DNA of 8,828 nucleotides. Origin: Synergistaceae bacterium (lineage in GTDB: Bacteria; Synergistota; Synergistia; Synergistales; Synergistaceae). Within the stretch, counting starts at the first letter, position 1. Every line of letters begins with the position of its first letter. The position numbers were made by a program, and so were the translations under genes. Of this stretch, positions 1 to 4,469 are shown piece after piece. The stretch is taken from positions 1 to 8,828 of the forward strand of contig JAUNNW010000055.1 of the NCBI GenBank assembly GCA_030531285.1, read 5' to 3'. A model generated the notes under the pieces. The model searched no databases. It worked only from the letters and a program-made list of their open reading frames with translations, and had not been told where the DNA came from.

Positions 1-41
1 TAATTTTGTCTTTGGCTGTCTGCATATTCAGAATTTTGCGC

Positions 42-47
42 TATAAT
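42..47 (+). promoter_or_regulatory. Putative -10 box of the small first gene
   Basis: A perfect TATAAT lies at 42-47. Transcription would start near 53-54, leaving only about 16 nt before the ATG at 70, just enough for the ribosome site. No good -35 is visible at the right distance: CTGCAT at 20-25 is poor, and TTGGCT at 12-17 is 24 nt away. The -10 is convincing by sequence and position, but the promoter as a whole is only moderately supported. Confidence 0.5.
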
Positions 48-69
48 AGTTTCCTTGAAGGAGCAGACT

Positions 70-330
70 ATGGACAACAACAGTTGGATTGCAAAAATTA
101 CCATGAACGGTCAGACCGTTTGCGCTCAGATTTTTGATAACGAGCGCACTGCTGTTGCTTTTATTCAGCGCACCTCTCTTGCGCTGAAAGATAAATGCGA
201 GATGAAACTTCTCTACCATACCATCCATATAACCGAAGAAACGACAGAAAACTATCCTCAGCATTTTCCCCTCAGCTCCAGAAAAAGAGACATCGTAATT
301 ATTGAAGCTGATTTTAGGGACAAGCTCTAA
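70..330 (+). CDS. Small protein of unknown function (86 aa)
   Basis: I do not recognise this protein. The ATG at 70 is preceded by AAGGAG at 58-63 with a 6-nt spacer and by a TATAAT box at 42-47. This makes it a better start than the TTG at 55, which lies upstream of the ribosome site. The product is 86 residues, soluble-looking and charged, with no signal peptide or membrane segment. Two cysteines stand at residues 18 and 43. The N-terminal third (NNSWIAKITMNGQTVCAQIF) alternates polar and hydrophobic residues like a beta strand or hairpin. A mixed helix follows (ERTAVAFIQRTSLALKDKC), and the end is basic then acidic. The gene converges on the PaaK-type ligase gene. Its base composition is somewhat more AT-rich than the downstream operon. 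The expression signals make it a likely real gene; the function is unknown. Confidence 0.6.
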   Translation: MDNNSWIAKITMNGQTVCAQIFDNERTAVAFIQRTSLALKDKCEMKLLYHTIHITEETTENYPQHFPLSSRKRDIVIIEADFRDKL

Positions 331-542
331 TAGAAATACTCAGCCGTATACCTCTTTTCGGTTCTCTTGCAAACGCAGGCATGATTACTGCCGGCGGTCT
401 GCTCGGTTTGGCGACAAAAAGAAAACTCAATTTTCGTATAATCACTCAAATTTCGCAGAAAAACACCTTAAAAATCAGGAAAACGACACAGATGGCATCC
501 CAAAGTGCCGTTGTTTGCCTTTCATTTCTGATTGGTCATTGC
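331..542. other. Convergent intergenic gap, 212 bases
   Basis: No supported gene lies here. A + strand frame stays open from 318 to 641 and would encode a hydrophobic stretch (PLFGSLANAGMITAGGLLGL) followed by Lys/Arg. It has an ATG at 381 but no ribosome site, and its end runs antisense into the ligase gene, so it is not called. A weak + strand stem pairs 492-497 with 506-511 (six pairs, one G-T) and leads into a T-rich stretch. It might end transcription of the small gene, but it is short. I saw no convincing terminator for the - strand operon. Confidence 0.5.
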
Positions 543-1766
543 TTAATATCTTTCGTCAAACACTCTCTGCGTTTTCTTTTCGCTGCGCGGGAGCGTTCCC
601 ATAGACACAATCTGCGGCTCAACGATTATTCCAAGCACTGATTTGCAAAGACGGATGACTTGTTCTTCCAGCTGTCTTGAGTTCTGTTCTTCTTTCATTT
701 CAGCCTGAACTATCATTTTGTCGCGAAGCTCAATATTTTTGAGTATTATCCTGTATTCGCTGCCAAGTCCCGGTATCTGTTTCAGCACGTTTTCAACCTG
801 CGCAGGGAAGATGTTGGTTCCCTTGATTTTGAACATATCATCGCTTCTGCCTTTTATCCTGTCTATTCTCGGATAGGGCAGCCCGCATTTGCATTTGCCG
901 GGGATAAAGCGTGTGATGTCGTGAGTGCGGTAACGAATAAGAGGCTCTGCCTGCCGTCTGAAGGTCGTGCAGACAAGCTCTCCTTCTTCGCCTTCCGGCA
1001 GCACTTTGCCTGTTTTCGGGTCTATTATTTCAAAGTAGACGCAGTCGTCAAACACGTGCATTCCGCAGTGTTCCCCGCAGTCTATGCCTATGCCGGGCCC
1101 GTAGATTTCAGTGAGTCCGTATATGTCGTAAAATTCTATACCGAGTGATTCGTAGATGCGTTCGCGGATTTTATCGCCCCAGCGTTCGGAACCGAATATT
1201 CCTTTTTTGAGGCTGATTTTGCTGCGAAGCCTGCGTTTGTCAACTTCTTCCGCCAGCACCAGCGCATAGGACGAGGTGCAGCAGATTACAGTTGTGCCGA
1301 GGTCCTGCATAAACTGAAGCTGTTTTTCGGTCTGTCCCGCGCCGATGGGGATTGAGAGCGCCCCGCGGTGTTCCGCTCCGTTGAGGAAGCCGAGCCCTGC
1401 CGTCCAGAGTCCGAAGCCCGGGGTTATCTGAACAACATCGTGCTTTGTAATTCCGGCTATTTCGTAGCAGCGGCTGAACATTTGTGCCCAATCTTTGATG
1501 TCCTGCGCGGTATAGGGCATTATTATCGGCATGCCGGTAGTGCCTGATGATGAATGAATGCGAACAACGTCTTCCATTGGCACAGCGCAGGCATCAAGCG
1601 GATATGCGTCGCGAAGGTCGTTTTTGTCGGTGAACGGAAGGCTTTCAAAGTCTTCTTTTGTTTTCATTTTGTCGATGTCTATGCCTTCAAAAATCCGCCT
1701 GTACATCGGGCTTTTTTCCTGCACGCATTTTGCGGCTTCAAGGCATTGCTGTATTGTGTTTTCCAC
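543..1766 (-). CDS. paaK: Phenylacetate-CoA ligase family protein (AMP-forming)
   Basis: This is an adenylate-forming enzyme of the PaaK family, which converts an aryl-acetate, ATP and CoA to the aryl-acetyl-CoA. From the GTG start it has 407 residues, a little shorter than usual for PaaK (about 430). Visible motifs are the phosphate loop SSSGTTGMP (72-80), YGLTE (216-220), RYRTHD with the ribose-contacting Asp at 283, the hinge region GRSDDMFKIKGTNIFP (307-321 area), and LPRSEKKTQRV near the C-terminus, where Lys398 aligns with the catalytic lysine. Cysteines at 230, 234, 292 and 294 (CKCG) resemble the family's Cys positions. The GTG at 1766 is chosen because AAGAGGAGG (1783-1775) stands 8 nt upstream. 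The alternative ATG at 1817 has no clear ribosome site and would add a low-complexity Glu/Asn/Gln-rich segment. It is the last gene of the iorA-iorB-paaK unit, consistent with handling the CoA thioester made by IorAB or activating exogenous aryl-acetate. The exact aryl substrate cannot be told from sequence. Confidence 0.93.
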   Translation of the reverse strand: MENTIQQCLEAAKCVQEKSPMYRRIFEGIDIDKMKTKEDFESLPFTDKNDLRDAYPLDACAVPMEDVVRIHSSSGTTGMPIIMPYTAQDIKDWAQMFSRCYEIAGITKHDVVQITPGFGLWTAGLGFLNGAEHRGALSIPIGAGQTEKQLQFMQDLGTTVICCTSSYALVLAEEVDKRRLRSKISLKKGIFGSERWGDKIRERIYESLGIEFYDIYGLTEIYGPGIGIDCGEHCGMHVFDDCVYFEIIDPKTGKVLPEGEEGELVCTTFRRQAEPLIRYRTHDITRFIPGKCKCGLPYPRIDRIKGRSDDMFKIKGTNIFPAQVENVLKQIPGLGSEYRIILKNIELRDKMIVQAEMKEEQNSRQLEEQVIRLCKSVLGIIVEPQIVSMGTLPRSEKKTQRVFDERY

Positions 1767-1774
1767 GTTGTTTT

Positions 1775-1783
1775 CCTCCTCTT
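1775..1783 (-). promoter_or_regulatory. Strong ribosome binding site deciding the ligase start
   Basis: Read on the - strand this is AAGAGGAGG, followed by 8 nt and then GTG at 1766. It favours the GTG over the ATG at 1817, which has only an A-rich, GG-poor upstream sequence. If the ATG were used, this element would be coding and would specify a Glu-Glu-Glu run. Confidence 0.6.
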
Positions 1784-1826
1784 GGCTGTTCTGTTCTAAA
1801 CTCGTCTCTTGTTTCATCGGCAATTT

Positions 1827-2426
1827 TTATTTTTCTCGCCATCGAAGTCCTTCTTCAATACCGAGGTCAAACGCTTTTTCGTTCACTGCAAGCGTTTTTT
1901 CCCTGACTGATTTGCGGAGCGCGGCACGCATCTCGTCTTCGGTAAACGGAAGAAGTCCGGCGCCGGACGCCGCACCTATCATTACCACGTTGAGCGAGCG
2001 GGCGTTTCCTGCTTTCAGCGCAAGCGGCGTGCCTTCAACAAGCATTGCGCCGGGAACGCGTTTTTTCAGCAGTTCAAGATATTCGTCTTCAAGATATACG
2101 CCTTTTTTGAGCGCGACGTTTGTCGGAACGATTTTTTCCGCGTTGACAACCGCTTTTGCTTCCGGCGCAAGTTTTCCGAGTATGCGCGCTGCTTCGGAGA
2201 GTTCAAACCCAAGCAGCAGGTCTGCGCGGCCCTCCGGTATAACCGGCGACAGCTCTTTTGCGTCCATACGGACATGGCTTGACACCGAGCCTCCGCGCTG
2301 TGCCATGCCTATCGTTTCAGAGGTGCGGACAAAGAGTCCTCGTTCCATTGCGGCTGTCGAGAGTATTTTTGAAGCAAGCAGAGTTCCCTGTCCGCCTACC
2401 CCTACTATTATTATGCTTCTTTTCAT
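1827..2426 (-). CDS. iorB: Indolepyruvate:ferredoxin oxidoreductase, beta subunit
   Basis: This is the small subunit of the aryl-pyruvate:ferredoxin oxidoreductase, the gamma-type domain that works with the TPP-containing IorA in the cytoplasm. It has 199 residues, the usual size. Signature elements are the N-terminal strand and glycine loop IIVGVGGQGTLLASKIL (6-22), the conserved SETIGMAQRGGSVSSHVR (36-53), the PEGRADLLLGFE segment (64-75), and NVVMIGAASG (146-155). The ATG at 2426 overlaps the iorA stop by one base (TGATG), and a GGAGG ribosome site lies inside the end of iorA (2441-2437) with a 10-nt spacer. Translation is therefore probably coupled and the subunits made in equal amounts. 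An in-frame extension upstream of 2426 exists but overlaps the iorA ferredoxin domain and is not plausible. Confidence 0.96.
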   Translation of the reverse strand: MKRSIIIVGVGGQGTLLASKILSTAAMERGLFVRTSETIGMAQRGGSVSSHVRMDAKELSPVIPEGRADLLLGFELSEAARILGKLAPEAKAVVNAEKIVPTNVALKKGVYLEDEYLELLKKRVPGAMLVEGTPLALKAGNARSLNVVMIGAASGAGLLPFTEDEMRAALRKSVREKTLAVNEKAFDLGIEEGLRWREK

Positions 2427-4216
2427 CAGCGTGAAACCTCCTTTATCGCGCCGACAGGACAGATTCCGGCGCAGAGTCCGCAGCTTGTGCAGAGCGCTTC
2501 GTTGATTGCGGCTTTGCCGTTTTCGTCCGGCGTCATTGCGGGACAGCCTATTTCTTTTATACACTTGAGACAGCCTGTGCAGGCGCCGTTTACGCGGTGT
2601 GTGCTGACTGGTTTCGGCGCTTTGAATACACACGGGGCTTCCGTTATAACCGCCGCCGGACCGTCAAAGTTTTTCGCTCCGCGGATTGCCTCAACCGCCG
2701 CTTCAAAGTCAAACGGATTAACTTTTTTGACGTATTCCATTCCGCAGGCACGGAGCAGCATTTCAATATCCAGCGCTTTCGCCGGCTCACCCATTGCAGT
2801 AAAGCCCGTTCCCGGGTGCGGCTGGTGTCCGGTCATAGCCGTTGTGCGGTTGTCAAGCACGACAAGCGTGATTTTCGTTTTCTGATATACTGCGTTGATT
2901 ATTCCCGTTATGCCTGAGGCAAAGAAAGATGAGTCACCAATGAAGGATATTGTTTTTATTCCTTCTTCGGCAAGCTGCAGTCCCTGCGCGATTGTTATGC
3001 CGGCTCCCATGCAGAGGCAGGTGTCTGTCGCGTTGAGCGGCGCCGCGTTGCCGAGCGTGTAGCAGCCTATGTCTCCGCAGTACACTGCTTTTTTCTCGTC
3101 CTTCATTGCAACTTTCGCCGCGTAGAAAGAGGCGCGGTGCGGACAGCCCGAACAGAGCACGGGCGGGCGGACGGGGAATTGCGGAGTTTCGGCAGGGGTT
3201 TCGGGCTGTTCTTCTATTCCGAGATATTTGAATATCGCGCGTTTTACGATTTCACAGCTGAATTCGCCGTTGCACGGCGTGTGTCCCGTGCGTTTGCCGA
3301 ATATTTCAACGCGTCCCTGATTTATGAGGAGCAATCCTTCTTCAACTATCGGGTCAAGCTCTTCTATTACAAGTACAGAGTCAACCTTCAGGAAGAATTC
3401 TTCCGCTTTTTTCTCCGGCAGCGGATAGGGGGTGCCGACCTTGAAGAGCGTTACGTCAAGCCCGTATTCTTTTATGACTTCTTTCGCGTAGAGATAGGAT
3501 ACACCCGATACGGCTATGCCTTTTCTGCTGTTTCCTTCTATCGTGTTGAAGCGGCTTTCGCTGAATTTGTCTGAAAGTTGTTTCTGTTTTATTTCAAGTT
3601 CGCCGTGTTTTCTGTAGGAGAGTGCCGGAAATATGCACCATTCAGGGCGTTTTTCAAAGCAAGGTGCTTCTTTCGCCGTTTCCCGCACATCGGGAATGTC
3701 AATGCTTGCGCTCGCATGGCAGACGCGCGTCGTCGGACGCACAAATACCGGCAGCGCAAATTCTTCCGAGAGCGAGAAGGCTTCCTTTGTCATTTCGTAG
3801 GCTTCTTCCGGCGAGGCAGGGTCGTAGACGGGAAGGTTAGCGTTTTTTGCAAAGCCGCGCGTATCCTGCTCCGTCTGTGACGACCACGGACCCGGGTCGT
3901 CAGCGACAAGCATTACAAGTCCGCCTTTTACGCCGATATACGCAAGGCTCATCAGCGGGTCTGCCGCAACGTTGAGCCCGACCTGTTTCATCGTAACAAG
4001 CGAGCGCGCTCCGGCGTAGCAGGCACCGGCGGCGACTTCCATTGCCGCTTTTTCGTTGACCGACCATTGAACGTTGATGTCAGGTTTCTTCTGCCGGAGA
4101 ATTGTTTCAATTACCTCCGTGGAAGGCGTGCCGGGGTATCCGGCAACAATTTTAACGCCTGCGTTTACGGCACCGAGAGCTATTGCCTCGTTTCCCATAT
4201 AAAGCTTGTCCGTCAT
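2426..4216 (-). CDS. iorA: Indolepyruvate:ferredoxin oxidoreductase, alpha subunit
   Basis: This is the large catalytic subunit. It uses thiamine pyrophosphate and iron-sulfur clusters to oxidatively decarboxylate aryl pyruvates (indolepyruvate, phenylpyruvate, hydroxyphenylpyruvate) to aryl-acetyl-CoA, reducing ferredoxin. It has 596 residues, as expected. The N-terminal pyrimidine-binding domain shows GYPGTPSTEVIET (26-38) and the NEKAAMEVAAG segment (54-64) with the activating Glu. The family motif LCSGCPHR is at 354-361. The pyrophosphate domain has GDIGCYTLG (381-389) and the GDSS...LDN metal-TPP motif (Asp428 to Asn456), followed by TAMTGHQPHPGTG. The C-terminal ferredoxin domain carries two cluster motifs, Cys 546/549/552/558 and Cys 576/579/582/586, the latter in CTSCGLCAGICP. 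The ATG at 4216 has GGAGG 7 nt upstream (4228-4224). It is the first gene of the operon, expressed from its own promoter through a structured leader that appears to contain an attenuator. Confidence 0.97.
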   Translation of the reverse strand: MTDKLYMGNEAIALGAVNAGVKIVAGYPGTPSTEVIETILRQKKPDINVQWSVNEKAAMEVAAGACYAGARSLVTMKQVGLNVAADPLMSLAYIGVKGGLVMLVADDPGPWSSQTEQDTRGFAKNANLPVYDPASPEEAYEMTKEAFSLSEEFALPVFVRPTTRVCHASASIDIPDVRETAKEAPCFEKRPEWCIFPALSYRKHGELEIKQKQLSDKFSESRFNTIEGNSRKGIAVSGVSYLYAKEVIKEYGLDVTLFKVGTPYPLPEKKAEEFFLKVDSVLVIEELDPIVEEGLLLINQGRVEIFGKRTGHTPCNGEFSCEIVKRAIFKYLGIEEQPETPAETPQFPVRPPVLCSGCPHRASFYAAKVAMKDEKKAVYCGDIGCYTLGNAAPLNATDTCLCMGAGITIAQGLQLAEEGIKTISFIGDSSFFASGITGIINAVYQKTKITLVVLDNRTTAMTGHQPHPGTGFTAMGEPAKALDIEMLLRACGMEYVKKVNPFDFEAAVEAIRGAKNFDGPAAVITEAPCVFKAPKPVSTHRVNGACTGCLKCIKEIGCPAMTPDENGKAAINEALCTSCGLCAGICPVGAIKEVSR

Positions 4217-4278
4217 AAAATTTCCTCCGTTCCGCAACAAAAACCCTGTCCGAAGACAGGGTAAATCAGCGTTTTCAT
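4213..4278 (-). CDS. Possible 21-residue leader peptide upstream of iorA
   Basis: An open frame starts at ATG 4278 (an in-frame GTG stands directly before it). It runs through the terminator hairpin of the iorA leader and ends at TGA 4215-4213, overlapping the iorA start as ATGA. It encodes MKTLIYPVFGQGF and then a Cys-Cys, ending in EEIL. The Tyr codon (4263-4261) falls at the beginning of the terminator stem. The Phe codons are in the loop (4254-4252) and in the T-run (4242-4240). The only ribosome-site candidate is the weak GAGAAGAG upstream. The frame, reach and overlap suggest a leader peptide or a translational coupling device, but a frame this short can arise by chance. Confidence 0.3.
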   Translation of the reverse strand: MKTLIYPVFGQGFCCGTEEIL

Positions 4279-4341
4279 CACGCTCTTCTCTGCTGCCCTG
4301 TCTACTCTTGTCTCGTTTGGAGAAGGCTCCCCTTCTCCCTG
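4217..4341 (-). promoter_or_regulatory. Structured iorA leader with alternative pairings
   Basis: This is the predicted 5' untranslated RNA of the iorA operon, about 125 nt. In RNA order it contains several elements. A stable 8-bp hairpin near the 5' end (4338-4319) has a GGAG loop. A purine-rich stretch with repeated GAG/TAG triplets follows. The segment AGACAGGG (4303-4296) can pair with CCCTGTCT (4261-4254). A 5-bp hairpin AGCGT/ACGCT (4284-4280 with 4272-4268) lies inside that pairing. Last come the terminator hairpin (4262-4243) with its T-run and the iorA ribosome site. The CCCTGTCT arm is shared by the antiterminator-like and terminator pairings, so the two are mutually exclusive. I do not recognise the consensus of a known riboswitch, T-box or protein-binding leader. 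Confidence 0.6.
4236..4262 (-). terminator. Attenuator-type intrinsic terminator before iorA
   Basis: On the - strand ACCCTGTC pairs with GACAGGGT through a TTCG tetraloop (8 perfect pairs, 4262-4243). TTTT-GTT then follows (4242-4236). It lies downstream of the predicted iorA promoter and only 8 nt before the iorA GGAGG, so it can only act as a conditional terminator of the iorA transcript itself. The T-run is short and interrupted by a G, so termination may be partial. Confidence 0.7.
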
Positions 4342-4347
4342 CGCAAG

Positions 4348-4376
4348 TTTATAACACAAAAAACGGGATAAAGCAA
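4348..4376 (-). promoter_or_regulatory. Predicted promoter of the iorA-iorB-paaK operon
   Basis: On the - strand a -35 of TTGCTT (4376-4371) is separated by exactly 17 nt from a -10 of TATAAA (4353-4348). This is a sigma-70-type arrangement. Transcription would begin near 4341, just before the 5' hairpin of the leader. It lies downstream of the terminator of the adhesin gene, so the operon is an independent transcription unit. Confidence 0.6.
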
Positions 4377-4416
4377 CAGCGGCTGAACATTTGACCTCTG
4401 CGCTTCAAAGAAACGC

Positions 4417-4459
4417 AAAAAAAAAAGCAAAAACTCCGAATTTGCCGAAGTTTTTGCTT
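4417..4459 (-). terminator. Strong rho-independent terminator of the adhesin gene
   Basis: On the - strand AAGCAAAAACT (4459-4449) pairs perfectly with AGTTTTTGCTT (4435-4425), 11 pairs around a 13-nt loop. The last bases of the stem run into an unbroken block of ten T (4426-4417). It begins 11 bases after the adhesin stop codon. A second, shorter stem (GCGTTTC/GAAGCGC with one wobble pair, 4416-4400) follows immediately. Confidence 0.88.
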
Positions 4460-4469
4460 AACAGCGGCT

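Noticed and set aside
28..264. - strand open frame opposite the first small gene
   Set aside because: It has no ribosome site or promoter, and it lies over the better-supported + strand gene with its TATAAT and AAGGAG.
437..442. TATAAT in the convergent gap as a promoter
   Set aside because: There is no -35 at suitable distance and no gene start downstream on the + strand.
492..511. Short stem as terminator of the first gene
   Set aside because: It has only six pairs including a G-T, an 8-nt loop and an interrupted T-rich tail. Noted but too weak to call.
1558..2505. Long + strand open frame of 315 codons
   Set aside because: It is antisense to the ligase and iorB genes, is Ser/Arg-rich as expected of a reverse reading, crosses two well-supported gene ends and has no ribosome site.
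4217..4341. Known riboswitch or T-box in the iorA leader
   Set aside because: I looked for T-box, SAM, TPP, glycine, THF, c-di-GMP, ZTP, fluoride and guanidine signatures and recognised none. A covariance-model search would be decisive.
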